DNA of 64,000 nucleotides from Piezodorus guildinii (taxonomy: Eukaryota; Arthropoda; Insecta; Hemiptera; Pentatomidae): positions 92,487,169-92,551,168 of the forward strand of contig CM041292.1 in NCBI GenBank assembly GCA_023052935.1. Reading direction: 5' to 3'. The notes below the pieces were generated by a model. The model made no database searches, had not been told where the DNA came from, and saw only the letters and a list, made by a program, of their open reading frames with translations. The translations under genes were made by a program, and so were the position numbers. This document shows positions 44,920-56,490 of this stretch, piece after piece; positions within the stretch are counted from its first letter, which is position 1, and each line of letters begins with the position of its first letter.

Positions 44920-45840
44920 ATCTATCTTATATATGAAATATATAGTAAGGGAAAGTATTGCGTTTATATAAATATATAGTAGTATTAGAAAATTTTCGAA
45001 TTCCCGTTTTCAACAGAAATACACGTTTTAGGGTCTTTTGAGTCCAAATGACCAAGTCCCGCAAAATGGTGTGTTTATGTGTGTTTGCCCGGTGCTTAAA
45101 CAAAAAATCCTATAAAGCTGAAACTACATATTTATAACAAATATACGCCCGAGATGTTACAACAAAAATTTCATCAAAATGAGCTTACCAGAAGAGCCAC
45201 TTTAACCTATGCATTTTGCAGCTTTCTACGATTTTCTCAAAAGATTTTGATTAAACTCTCTATATCAATGTAAAATTTAATGGTCTTTTATACCTTGTAG
45301 GTTTCATTATGGTTTAAGTAGTCTGACAGTGCTTAAATGCCGGTATTTAAAATTTTCTTCATCTGAAGTACCTTTATTTTTGTAGATTCTATAAAAATAA
45401 CCATATTATCCTGTTAGCATTGATAATTAACATCTAAATATGTAGATTAAGCGACTTTGATAAACAACTAAAGAATAAAACTGAAAAAAACATTTTTTTT
45501 AATGCAACTTTTTGTTTTTAAACATAAGAACAGTAATATAAATGTATATTATTTATCTATACCGTTGGAAAACTGATGATTTTAGAAAAAATATTAGCTT
45601 ACAAACAAGCTTGTTAAAGTTGATAAAGAGTGATTAAAATCCGATAAAACTAACTGATTATTTTAGATAATAATATAATAGATTGTTTAATAAAACACAT
45701 GCTTTATATAAATTCAATTTAATTAATTCTATAATGGTTTCACTCATTTTTATCTCTAACTGTATTTGAAAATTCTTTAATCGATTTTAAAAAACGGAGG
45801 TAAGTGAAAGTCGTGTGTTGCCTGCACCAGATTTTTTTCC
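44920..45840 (+). repeat. R1 repeat copy I, nearly complete
   Basis: Runs from the ATATATGAAATATATAGTAA and GGGAAAGTATTGCG terminus through GGGTCTTTTGAGTCCAAATG, a degenerate TG-rich tract, CCAGAAGAGCCACTTTA, GTCTGACAGTGCTTAAATG, ATACCGTTGGAAAAC and TAACTGATTATTTTAGATAA, to GGAGGTAAGTGAAAGTCGTG and TTGCCTGCACCAG. A ~25-bp insertion disturbs the start (TTTATATAAATATATAG). With copy L this is the reference for R1 structure. It is noncoding. Confidence 0.85.
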
Positions 45841-46309
45841 TCTAGCCTAAAGGGTCATTTGCAACTGGGGCTTGTTAGATTTGGCTGTAATATTTAATTT
45901 ATTTAAAAAGCTGAATAGTTTTATTACACTGTCTTCACCACCATTCAATACATCTTTTAGGATTCCTGTCAATTTAATTTTTCGCCTTGTTAATTCAAAA
46001 AGGGGACACTCAAAAATAGATATTGGACTGTTTGTGGAACATTATCACAATATACTCGTACACAGGTGGATGCATAAAGATTTCTAAAAAGGTAACTGTG
46101 AGTAATAAAATCATCTTCTCTTCTCTGGAAATCCTAGTGCTCGTGGTCCATTTTTCGGGTGTTTATGTTTTTTATATACAATAGTTCTCCACATTGTTTC
46201 CCAGTTTTTGAAGAGACTTTTCTTCAATTGGCTTATCTAATCTTCTGCCCTGAGTTACATTAGTACATTAGTTTCCATTTATTTATTTGTTTTAAGGTTC
46301 TGCTTATCT

Positions 46310-46400
46310 TTAATTTTGAGGGGTAGGGGTTATTTTATTTTTATATTTTTGTTGCCTTATCACAAAGGTTCATAATTGATAATAATAAAACAAAAAGTGG
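46310..46400 (+). repeat. R2 repeat terminal fragment
   Basis: AATTTTGAGGGGTAGGGG, ACAAAGGTTCATAATTG and ATAATAATAAAACAAAA match the tail and palindromic end of R2. Confidence 0.5.
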
Positions 46401-46984
46401 TCTTTTTTTTATTATTTATTACATATAAATGTCCAATACAACTTGTGGTATTACTTAATAGTGAAACAAGTAATTGAAACCCATTTCATGTTGTCAAAAG
46501 TTATCAAAAGTTCCTTCGATTTTATAAAAGAAAACATTTGCTTGCCATGTACATGCTTTATATATATAGGATATTTTCCGTTATACATCGGAAGAACAAG
46601 AGAGCTTGTTATTATTCGGCGCATAGTCCTCGGCCACTAATAACCGTTGCAGACCTAAGTGCCATCAGATACCGGCCTCATGTTTCTCTTGGCAAAAATA
46701 ATGGCCTCAAAGAAGGAATTATCCTCCCATTTCGGACTTCTCCTGCCTTGATTTTTATCGTTATTATGTTTCCCTCTTCTCGGCTTCCAGTCTTATAAAT
46801 CTGTCAGAGGAGACAAGATCAGAACAGCCGGGTCTACAACATCCTATCGTCTAATCTTACCTCATTGCACCCTTCTTCATCATCAGGTATTGGGAAAGCT
46901 AGTCGTTGTAATATTGCTGACATAACTGGCCTGTTTCACTTCAGTCAAGTAAAGTGTTACTTTACTGAATCCAATTGACCAACT
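46401..46984. other. Noncoding DNA with a low-copy island
   Basis: A G+C-richer patch at 46,600-46,900 holds open plus-strand frames without a recognisable domain. No repeat family assigned. Confidence 0.35.
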
Positions 46985-48045
46985 CCCAAATAAAGGTCTG
47001 TGTCTGTGTGTGTGTACACACGTGTGTGTGTGTGTCTATATGTGTGTGTGGTAAGTCCAGCGCCTAAAGGAAAAGTCCTATGAAACTGAAATTTCATATT
47101 TAAGACAAATATACACCCGAGATGTTACAGCAACATTTTTCACCAAAATTTGCTAACCAGAAGAGGTATTTTATATTATGCATTTTGCACCTATTTACGA
47201 TTTTCTCAAAAACGGCTCTATCGATTTTGATTAAACTCACTACATCGATGTAAAAATTTTTTTTTTTTTTTTTTTTTTTTTATTATTTTTTTTTTTATTG
47301 AGAAATATTACAATTTGTTGCATAATGAACAGTAGTAATAGAGATGTAGTACACATTCATACAATATATACAGCCAATAATGATAAAGTCAAATTACATA
47401 AAAGCGGAAATAAATAAATTCAAATATATACAAAAAAAAAACAACAAGAAACAAATAAAAACAACAACCTGTAGTAGAGATAAATACAAGTTGGGAAATA
47501 AATAAAAATCATACAGATGTAAAATTAGATGAGCTTTAATATCGTGTAGGTTTTGTTCTGATTGAAATAGTCTGACAGGGATTAAATGCCAAAATTTCTT
47601 CTTCTAAAGTACCTTTAATTTTGTAGTTTTTATAAAATTAATCATATCATCTGATTAGAAACCCTAAAAAACAGGTAAATATATAAGTTGAACGAATTCG
47701 ATAATCAGCTAATATTTTTTTAATGCAATTTTTTGTTTTTTAACTTAAGAACAGTAATATACATGTATAATATGCTGTTGGAATGCTAAACATTTTAGAA
47801 AAAATATTAGCTTATACATACTATTGTAAAAGTTAACAGAGAGTGGTAAAAAGCCGATAAAACAAACTAAATGTCAAAGATAATAATATAATATATTAAT
47901 TAATAAAACACGTTTCTATTGAAAGTTTATTTAATTAATTCTTTAACAATTTATTTTTATATCTAAATGTATTTAAAAATTCATAAATTAATTTTAGCAA
48001 CGGGGGTAAGTGAAAGTCGTGTGTTGCACACACCAAATTTTAAAA
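46985..48045 (+). repeat. R1 repeat copy J with GT-rich tract, split by a Jockey-A-related insert
   Basis: The 5' hairpin block is missing. The copy begins at a GT-rich microsatellite (46,994-47,050), then runs through GTAAGTCCAGCGCCTAAAGG, ACCCGAGATGTTAC, GATTTTCTCAAAAACGGCTC, an insertion at 47,256-47,515, GTCTGACAGGGATTAAATG and the 3' end GGGGTAAGTGAAAGTCGTG and TTGCACACACC. Confidence 0.8.
47256..47515 (-). mobile_element. Jockey-A-related 5'-truncated insertion (3' UTR only) with 9-bp target-site duplication
   Basis: Flanked by GATGTAAAA at 47,247-47,255 and 47,516-47,524; this 9-mer belongs to the R1 consensus. On the minus strand it ends with the AATAAAAA signal and a long poly(A), seen as about 24 consecutive T on the plus strand. 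The rest aligns with the 3' UTR of Jockey-A (TTGAGAAATATTACAATTTG and ACACATTCATACAATATA). It is a classic short target-primed insertion without coding sequence. Confidence 0.8.
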
Positions 48046-48289
48046 AATAATTAATATTCAAATCTATCACTTTTGTTTCGGTAAAAGTTAAGTTTTGGAA
48101 CGTGAAGTTTACAGGACGATTATTCAAAGTTTTGAAAAATCATTTTAAATCCTCTCCAAGTATTTCTTTATTCATGAATGAAGTAGATATATGTCTATAT
48201 TACTTTATAAGGAGACATTATGTATAATAATTTGAAAACATTATAATCTCATTTCCATAAAAGCCCTTTTGCCCAAACATCAGCCATAT

Positions 48290-48413
48290 TAAAATTCCTC
48301 TCAACAAGGACAATAATAATAGTGCTATGAGATCACATTCAAACAATATTTAAAGAATAAGCCGAAGTAAAACCAAATTAAATAAAAAAATAAAATAAAT
48401 AAATGTATATAAG

Positions 48414-48415
<2 letters not shown>
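48290..48415 (-). pseudogene. Jockey-A-related 3' UTR fragment
   Basis: GGACAATAATAATAGTGCT and ATGAGATCACATTCAAACAA match the inverted 3' UTR of the Jockey-A family. It is bordered by the AT microsatellite. Confidence 0.45.
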
Positions 48416-48417
<2 letters not shown>

Positions 48418-48470
<53 letters not shown>

Positions 48471-48471
48471 C
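48418..48471. repeat. (AT)n microsatellite
   Basis: About 27 nearly perfect AT units with one phase change near 48,461. Confidence 0.9.
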
Positions 48472-48954
48472 ATATTTTTTTACTTCATTTATTAACTCGC
48501 ACCTTTCAGCATTATTGTGACATTATAGGATAAAAAAAAACGAACAAAATAATAACTTGGTTTTCTCATCATTGTCCTGAGTTTTCCTTAGGTTTAATAT
48601 TTGTATGATATATATTTGGCCGTTGAAAAGTGAATAAATAAAAAAAATATATATATCAAACACTTCTTTTATGAAACGGCCGAATATATATCTTACAAAA
48701 TAATAACATGTCAGGCATGAGGAAGAACAGTACCATGAAGCATGTCCTCTCGTCAGGTTTAAGACAATATATAAATGAAATATATAAAACCTTTACAAAG
48801 AAATCAACATTGTGTTGTAGTATAGTATAGTGTGTTGTAACACTCAAACCTTTAACAGCAAAACTGATTTTTTTTTATCTTCATATTTTTCTCTCCATCT
48901 GTCAGAGGCTGTCTGACAATCAGCAAATGTTTCAATTAATTTAGATAACGAAAC

Positions 48955-49110
48955 ATTGTAATCGACCAACAAACAAAAACTTATATCGTCCTCCCTTAAA
49001 ATCTAAGGTTTCACGTCCAAGATACCTAGAATTCAAATATCGGATAAAATTCTTTTGTCCGTCGTCTGTAGCTATTATGCTGGTGTTTTCGAAATTCTTC
49101 ATAAGCTTCA
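48955..49110 (-). repeat. R2 repeat fragment
   Basis: CCTCCCTTAAAATCTAAGG, TTTCACGTCCAAGATACC and TTTTGTCCGTCGTCTG follow the minus-strand R2 consensus as at 8,040-8,130 and 51,170-51,260. The palindromic end is degenerate (TGTAATCGACCAACAAAC). Confidence 0.5.
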
Positions 49111-50244
49111 CCGGTCGTTCCCCAAAGATACTCAGAACATTGCATTTACATCAACCGTTTGTTCTTCAAATATTAGCTAAATATGTTGAACGTCTATTAC
49201 TCCGATTTTTATAAAGAACGAGGAAAAATATAAAGATTTTTGGAACTAGTCTCATACAAACCATTGAAAAATAATTTTGCAATGAAATAAAATTATAATC
49301 AACATTAAAAAGTCATTTACCGTCTTTTGAATATTCGTCCTGTGATAGAACTTAGAGGTAATTTTGATTTATAGGTGTGTTTAAGTTTTTAAATCGCCAT
49401 CTTGAAAAAAAACACTAAAAAATTAAACTTTTTTAGCTTTCTCTTAATAACTTAATAGCTTCCAGTGCATTTTATATAAGACATTGTTGAAATAAATCTG
49501 AAACACCATTAAATTCCCTCCTAGTTGCGTTGGAATGTGAAACAGAAAAAGTAAAATAACAATTTGTTCAAATAAAAAAAACTCTAAATGTAATATCGTG
49601 TTTATTCCATTATTGATGATGAAATAAATATTATCTCTCCATACCTATATAAATACTATCAGTTGTTTCAAAACAAACCATATTTAAAAACCTAATGAAT
49701 TGATAATTAAGTAGTTCTAGTAAACGCAGTTAAGAACTTTCTTAAAGGTTAAAGGGTTAAACCATCTATTTCCACCATATATATAGAGTTTTTTAAAACC
49801 GAAATATCTCAAAGAGTATTTACGAAAGATGGCTACTTACACTGCTATACAGAATGCAACTAATTAAATAGAGCCTTATACGTTAAGTCTATAAAATTTC
49901 TCGGATCGTAAATACGTCCACTACTGCTTATAAAAAATATTCTTTATTACCAGCATTAGTTCAAATATGGCATAAGGCTTTGAAGTAAAAATATTCTTTG
50001 AATGCAACAGTTCTTACAGAGTACTGTTTCCGTGTTTGCTAGTTAACTATGTTTTTTTAACTATAAATTATTTAAGGCATAATCTCTATTAATTATAAAT
50101 TATTAAATCGTAACATTAAAGATTTCCAATTTACAAGGGGTCAGGAGTTACGACAAAATTATTTTTATCAGTTATTGCGTAGCCTTATGATGCTGCAAAC
50201 ACACGACCTTATTAAGGATAAGAGAATAACTCAAACTATCCTAA
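49111..50244. other. A+T-rich noncoding DNA
   Basis: No gene, RNA or repeat recognised. Confidence 0.45.
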
Positions 50245-50512
50245 CATATTCACTAACCGACGTGGCTAGCACAATATAAGGTCGCGGGTTCAAATCTATA
50301 GGTGTTCCTAGGATTTATAATTGGATTAAAAAATCCTTAGTTTTGCTATCCTTTAGAGGGGACGTAAAAAGTTGGTACCGAGCTTGTGCGGTGTCAGTTA
50401 CGCGTTAAAGATCCATATCCTAATTAATCCGGGATAGGCAAAATTTAGGACTCCCACTGTAGCATCGTCCGATTAGCCACAGCAGCATGAAGTGACGTTA
50501 AATAAATAAACG
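50245..50512 (+). mobile_element. SINE1 copy
   Basis: The tRNA-like head is degenerate at its start (CGTGGCTAGCACAATA) but keeps the B box GGTTCAAATCT. The body shows AGAGGGGACGTAAAAAGTTG, TGCGGTGTCAG and ACTCCCACTGTAGCATCGTC, ending GTGACGTTAAATAAATAAACG. A short sequence CCAACGGGCG and TGATGACCCAGCAG after the tail also occurs, inverted, near 42,700-42,735. Confidence 0.8.
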
Positions 50513-50719
50513 AACCAAACCAACGGGCGTTGATGACCCAGCAGTCATTCGCCCTCATTACAAAACAATAATTTACATAGTTATTGAAAATAATAATTAA
50601 AAATATATAATTTCGCTCAAACGGCTTACTTTGGCGTTCGGAAAGATTAAAAAATAGTTGTCTTGTATTTTGTTACGATCTCTGTCATTTATAAATACTA
50701 TATTATTATAACCAGGATA

Positions 50720-51065
50720 ATATTTGGTCAGAGCCGGTTTTGAAAGATTGATAAAGCGGCGAAATATGTATAGTATAAAGTGGCTCTTCTGGTTGGTTCT
50801 GAATTTGTTGGAAACATTGCTGTCTGACAAAACATCTGGGGCATGACGCCTCTAAAATATGAAATTTCAGTTTTATACAACATTTCGTTTTTGAGTTATA
50901 TCACATAGCAAACACACGCGGAACGGTCGTTTTTCGGGACTTCGTCATTTCGAACCTGGGGATCCACCTAACCTGTTTTTTTTCAGTGAAAACTAAGATT
51001 AGAATATTTTCACTATTGCAATACGTACTTTCCCCTAAAAATGGAAGTAAACGTAAACAATTATT
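50720..51065 (-). repeat. R1 repeat copy K, partial
   Basis: Minus-strand R1 blocks: TATAAAGTGGCTCTTCTGG, AAATATGAAATTTCAGTTTT, GGGACTTCGTCATTTCGAA and TTGCAATACGTACTTTCCCC. Only the hairpin-proximal third is present; the terminal hairpin has decayed. Confidence 0.65.
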
Positions 51066-51099
51066 TATCATTTTTCTGCTCTAGTTTCTTTAAAAATTC

Positions 51100-51310
51100 T
51101 TTCATGTTTATTAGGTTACTATTTTCAATAATGAACCTTTGTAATCAACGAAAAAATAAAAAAATATCCTCTCCTCCCCTCAAAATTTGAGGGCATACAT
51201 TTCAAGATATTTAGATGCCCAATAACGAATAAAAAAAATCCGATTGTCCACCGTTGGCCTCTCTTCCGAAACTATTGGATCAATTTTTAATCAGTGCTAA
51301 CGAAGAGTTA
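51100..51310 (-). repeat. R2 repeat fragment
   Basis: ATTTTCAATAATGAACCTTT, CTCCCCTCAAAATTTGAGGG, CCAATAACGAATAAAAAAAA and GGCCTCTCTTCCGAAACTAT match R2 in minus orientation. The copy follows R1 copy K directly. Confidence 0.55.
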
Positions 51311-51689
51311 ATTATTTCGAATAAAAAAAATTAATGGTACTTAGAGAAAAAAAATTAAGCCCTATAAGACTATGTGAGTCAGAATATAACCCAAATGACA
51401 TTAAAGCGTATTCAATTAGACTTCCATATAGCTCTTAGCCAAAATCCATATAGCCGTTTCTGAGAATATCGTAAAAAGTGTAAAAAGTCTCATTATAATT
51501 TTTGTAAAAATTAAAATGGCTGTAAAATCCCAGCTTTATACCAAACATAAATATGTAATTCCATTTTCTTAGGATATTTCATTTTTTAATTTAAGTTTAC
51601 TGATACCCAGGCCTTTTTCAAGACTTAGTTTAAAATATGTTTATTTCCTTGAAAATTTGAATTAAAAAAAATCCCACTCCAATATTGAC

Positions 51690-52071
51690 ATGGATATGTC
51701 TTTTGGTCGTCGGTCTGTAATTTTTATTGTGTAAGTTTTTTTCATCCTCAATTTGACTGGTTCTAGCTCTGTTGGTGTTGCTTCTGAAAAAAATGAGACT
51801 GAAGAAAATATAAAACGAGGTGAAGAAAAATTGTGCGGAAGGATAGAGCCAAAACATACCATGAAATCAAACCACAAAAGAAAACAATGTTCAAATTAAA
51901 CCTAAATATGAATCTTTAAAGAAAAGACTAAGAAGAAAAGGATAAAGCTCAGGTAGCAACCTTTATCAGTAAAGTTGATGCAATGATAAAAAATGGCGAC
52001 GTACCTCCTGAAGAGCGCAAGAAACTTTTATTCAATGAAGTATTGACCAAACTCAAGATAAAAGTTTAATA
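51690..52071 (+). pseudogene. Unrecognised coding-like remnant (possible retropseudogene)
   Basis: Near the end, one frame reads KAQVATFISKVDAMIKNGDV, continues with PPEERKKLLFNEVLTKLKIK and stops at TAA (52,069-52,071). This looks like a charged helical C-terminus of a real protein. Upstream, another frame has MDMSFGRRSVIF at 51,690 and a glutamate- and lysine-rich part with several stops. The pieces do not join without frameshifts, and no splice sites of quality separate them. I do not recognise the protein, and chance cannot be excluded. Confidence 0.3.
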
Positions 52072-53660
52072 TGATTGTTAAGAAAGCTTACTTGGCTACG
52101 TACATCGATTAAAAGAGATTTAAGTAACCTTTTGTTATGATTGAGCCCTATGCTTAGTGAATAAATAAATTTTCAAATCATCCAACATCCAAACATTTCA
52201 CTAATGATTTTATTAACCTAATTTGTAGTTATATCCGTCATTTAGAGAACACTTGTATCAATTCGCGAACATCTCATCATTTCCGGGAACGTCTCTAAAA
52301 TCACAGATAACAAATAATTATTTTATATTAACGAAAAACATCCCTACTAATATTAAAATAAGAAAAACTTCTTATATTTTCAGCTTATTTATTTGTATTT
52401 CAGCCAACAATTTTGTTTTATTTACTTAATTTTATACAAGAAAATAGTCAAAAGAAGACTATATTTGCAATCCCTTTAGAGGTTTTCAGTTTCTTAATAA
52501 TTAGTGCATACTTCGGCTATAATAAACAGACATAATCTCGTTATATTTTAAACCTCACAAGAACGGTTGCGGTTTGCGGCTTTTTAATTTTAAAATAAAA
52601 TTACAAGAGTAGTACTCAATTCTGTGCTCTGCCAAGATACATTCTGTTTAAACAGACGTTTTGTGACCATTTAAGCTAATTATCAATTTAATAGCTGCTA
52701 AGTATTTTCATCATAAAACCGAACTCGGAATTTGCCACTTTGGTGATTTTGACCCTTTTATCTTTATTTCTATGTTTTAATTTCTCTTCTTCAATATAGC
52801 TATCTATCTGCACTTAATTTCTCCCTGGCAGGGAAAATAAGTGGATTACAGACCGACATATCTAAATAGAAACTAAAACTGCTGGACTGCCGAACTTTCT
52901 TTTACACATATTTTTTTCGGCCTTGTTACATCATGGTTACTGATAGCTATAAATAAAAGTGAGCTATTACCTCGCTCCCGAATGAACTCCCCCCGAGCCT
53001 ATCAGAGACGGGACAATTACCGAGGGACAAGAGGAGAATGAGGTTGATGTATCGGTTGGCGTGTGTGACCGCTGCAGCCTGGCACCAGTGACCAGGGCGG
53101 TAGAGGCAGGCACCGCCATCGACCGTCCCTTGATGACCATTCCCTTCCCTATCAATTAGTTCCTTACTGCTTCCTCTCATGCCATGCCTTCCGACTGTCT
53201 GCGGGGTGCGCTCTGTGTCATGGCTCTTCTCATCATCGTATTCATTAAATGCGTCACAACTCCAAAAATATCGACTTTGGGTCTCTTATACAGTTGTTAC
53301 CAAGTATACCCAGAATTTATACTTTCAAAATGAAGTGAATGGATCTTTAGCTCCCCCCGATTTGTAACATAATAGCTGATTCTAGGCTTAATATCCCCTC
53401 TCTTACAATATTTATATTTAAAACCAATCCTAATTATCGCGAGCCAAATTAGCAGTTTTAAGTTCCTTTAAATCACCAAGTAATGAGTATTACTAAACGG
53501 CCTGCGTTTACATGAAGGGTGAGCGTGTGTGAAGCATTGAGTATTGGTTAACCAACTCCGCCAACTCTTCCTCTCTAAATATTTCCTGTTAATCCGTTTC
53601 TACCTTAATGGTATAGAGCTTCCAGAGTAAAGTATACATTTTCGTACTCATCTATATTTT
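52072..53660. other. Noncoding DNA with a G+C-rich island
   Basis: A+T-rich apart from the island at 52,960-53,260, which is low-copy in this window and has overlapping open frames on both strands without recognisable domains. Confidence 0.4.
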
Positions 53661-53935
53661 CTCAATGTGCTGGCGTACCTCAAGGTGGGTTGTGAAATAA
53701 GCTCGGAGCGTTTTTCAATGTTTCAATTAAATCTCTTGTTTTTCTGTAGAAACTGTTTATGCTTGTACGTGGCTCAGGAATGCCCTGATGATAGCTCACA
53801 AGCTTGGGCCGGAACGTTGGCAAAATTAAAAATATTTAGAAAAAGACTGACTCCTGATTATTCCACCTATAATAGTTTCTACAGTCGACTAAACATCCTC
53901 AATATAATTCACTCTTGTTTTTCTGATCAATGATG
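53660..53935 (+). mobile_element. Penelope-like element terminal fragment with hammerhead-like motif
   Basis: The segment around 53,782-53,821 reads GCC, CTGATGA, a stem II of about 19 bases ending GGGCC, GGAAC, GTT, GGC. This is a type I hammerhead layout with GCC/GGC as stem I and one core change (GGAAC for GAAAC). The following 110 bp (GACTGACTCCTGATTATTCC, TTCTACAGTCGACTAAACA) is shared with 56,975-57,035. The open plus-strand frame here is not a known protein. Confidence 0.5.
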
Positions 53936-53944
53936 TTCACATAT

Positions 53945-54654
53945 TTAAAAATTCTGGTGCGGGCAACACACGACTTTCACTTACCTCGATTTATAAAATC
54001 TATGAAAGAATTTTCAAATACAGTTAGAGATAAAAATACGTGAAACTATTAAGGAATTAATCAAATTAAATTTATATAGAAACATGTGTTTTATTAAAAA
54101 ATATATTATATTATTATCTAAAATAATAAGTTAGTTTTATCTTCTTCTCATCACTCTCTATTAACTTTAGCTTTCCAACGGTATATCATACATGTATATT
54201 ACTGCTCTTATGTTCAAAAACGAAAAATTGCATTATAAAAATATTTTTTCTGTTTTCTCCTTTAGTTGGGTATCGAATTTATTCAATTTATATATTTACC
54301 TGTTTTTCATCAGCGTTAACAAGATAATCTAGTTATTATTATTGAATCTACAAAATTAAAGGTACTTTAGATGAAGAAAATTTAAAATATCGGCATTTAA
54401 GCCCTGTCAGACCATTTGTATCCAAATAAAACCTACATGATATTAAAGCCCATTTAATTTTACATCGATATAGCGATTTTAATCGTCGGAACCGTTTTTG
54501 AGAAAATCGAAAAAAAGTGCAAATTGCATGGTATAAAGTGCCTCTTCAGGTAAGCTCATTTTGATGAAAAAAGTTTTGCCACCTCTCGGGCGTATAGTTG
54601 TCTTAAATATGAAATTTCAGTTTCATAGTACTTACCGTTTCCGCCCGGGAGTTA

Positions 54655-54711
<57 letters not shown>

Positions 54712-54865
54712 CACACACAGACCTTTTTGCGGGACTTGGTTATTTGGACTCAGGGAACCCTAATACGTGTATTTCCGTTGAAAACTGGAATTCGAAAATT
54801 TTCACGATCGCAATACGTCCCCTTACTATATATAGTAAGTGAAAGTAAAAAAGAATTAGTTAAGG
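53945..54865 (-). repeat. R1 repeat copy L, nearly complete
   Basis: Starts on the plus strand with TCTGGTGCGGGCAACACACG and ACTTTCACTTACC, and passes all R1 blocks in reverse order, including TTTCCAACGGTATATCATAC and GCATTTAAGCCCTGTCAGAC. It includes a (CA)n tract and ends with CGATCGCAATACG and the perfect 18-bp palindrome CTTACTATATATAGTAAG (54,822-54,839) followed by TGAAAGTAAAAAAG. The open frames in this segment are by-products. Confidence 0.87.
54656..54720. repeat. (CA)n microsatellite inside R1
   Basis: About 23 CA units followed by an interrupted continuation. The tract occupies the same internal position as GT-rich tracts in R1 copies I, J and M. Confidence 0.9.
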
Positions 54866-54869
54866 TACT

Positions 54870-55508
54870 TTTATGCATTAGTTACAACCAACATTCCTTA
54901 TTTTTAAGTTGTATTTTGCTTCTTCAATATGGAAGAGAATCATTTTTGTCTTTTTATGATTTTTTATCTCTGGAAAATAAAATACGTTGTAAAGACGATA
55001 AAAGAAATTCTCTGTGTGTATGGCGATGGTACCTCAGGATATTGGTTCTGTAGTGTAAGTGGTTTTCTCGGTCCAGAACCGGAAATTTTGACTCAGAAGA
55101 TGCAAAGCGCCTTTCTGGGAGGACGAAATAAAATAATTATCTGGATAATTGTAATATATTAAACAAATATTTACAAGAATATTGATTTTTTATTGCAATC
55201 ACCAGTAAACAACGCCATGAACTTACTTTACAACCCAAATAGTATATCTTTGTTCCCATTCTATACGCTCTGTATACAGTAGCTATTCTAATTGATCAAC
55301 AAATGAAAATCAAAATAATAAATAAAAATATACAAAAAATTTATTAATCGCCCGAATTGTTAGTGTTCTTTCATTCTGGGTTCAAATTTAAGAAGTTTTC
55401 AATGTAATTTTTTATAAATATTTCATGTGTAATTCTAGCTACACCTAAAATAAACTTTCTTTACATTCCTCTAAATATTTGCATACAACAGTTGTAATTT
55501 AGTTTTGT
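54870..55508. other. A+T-rich noncoding DNA
   Basis: Nothing recognised. Confidence 0.45.
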
Positions 55509-55516
55509 ATCGTAAC

Positions 55517-56490
55517 TAGGGTTTATACAAAGACCGACATTTTAGACAACCGGTATTAACCGGTTTCAAATTTTTATAAAAAAATTTTTACTCAAATAGT
55601 CTGTAATTCGAACAAAAAAATTTAACAGAAAGTTTAGAGTGATTAAAAGCAGTTATTGACTGAAATTATTCACGGTTGAATTTTATTGACAGTAAAAATT
55701 TTTTATGCAATTTAGTAGAACAAAGAAATAATAGTTAACCAGAATTAAATAACTTTAAAAACAATTATTCGTTGTTTATGCATAATTTTCACTATAAAGA
55801 TGTAAATTATAATCAAAGCTGAAAGACAATAGAAAATAAAGTTTATGCATACATACTTATTAAAATCAATTTTAGTTTTAAAGACAACTAAGCAAAGGAC
55901 CGAGTATTTCTATTCAGGGCAATTTTAATACAAATTTTAATATTCTATTTATTTTTTTGTTTAATAAAATGTGATTTCAAAAAACAGAGGACGTCTATCG
56001 ATTTGCTATTTAGCTGTGTCCTTAGTTTATCCACAAAATTCCCCGAAATAGAAAATACCCTCTCACTTCCAACCGAACTAGGCTTAATCGTTTTTAAAGC
56101 CTGATTTTAAAAATTTATATTTATATAATATTAAAATATGTTACCAACTTACATTTTGTATAATATCATCTATATCAATTATCGATTAATGGAAGTGGGC
56201 GCTGAATTTATGAACTGTACATAAAGAAGCCAGAAGACAAACTGATATAAAATCTAAATTAATTCATGCAATAGACAAAACACAACGTTTCTTGAAATCA
56301 TATCCGATCGATATGATCCCAAGAACCAAACCGCTTTCAACAGTGTTTTCACCAATCTGGTACATTTGTTATTTTCAAAATTTTTTAAAGTGTTATTCAT
56401 ACATTGAAAACCGATATTTTCTACTAAAAAAACGGTTTTCGCATTTCATAATTTTCTACAAAAACCGGTTTTAAAAAACGACAAACCCTA
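55517..56490. mobile_element. Non-autonomous hAT element with 8-bp target-site duplication
   Basis: Flanked by ATCGTAAC at 55,509-55,516 and 56,491-56,498, the 8-bp duplication typical of hAT transposons. The ends are TAGGGTTT inverted repeats, with subterminal AACCGGT motifs near both ends (about 55,547-55,563 and 56,463-56,472). At 974 bp it is far shorter than an autonomous hAT. It keeps only the very end of a transposase gene on the minus strand. The exact duplication implies a fairly young insertion. Confidence 0.88.
55945..56103 (-). pseudogene. hAT transposase C-terminal dimerisation segment
   Basis: An uninterrupted 52-codon frame ends at TAG (55,945-55,947). It reads SSVGSERVFSISGNFVDKLR, then TQLNSKSIDVLCFLKSHF, which follows the hAT C-terminal dimerisation signature (S-x-x-SER-x-FS...R-x-x-L...LxFLK). 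Upstream the frame is lost, so the catalytic and DNA-binding domains are absent. It is a remnant inside a deletion derivative. Confidence 0.8.

Noticed and set aside
3854..48471. CRISPR arrays, bacterial operons or phage genes
   Set aside because: No regularly spaced direct repeats with unique spacers, no ribosome-binding-site-led gene clusters. The sequence is eukaryotic.
52947..53367. Several open frames in the 53 kb island
   Set aside because: Mutually overlapping on both strands, with no motif and no consistent splice sites.
54561..55162. Open frames across the (CA)n tract
   Set aside because: They read through R1 copy L and its microsatellite. The shared repeat explains them.
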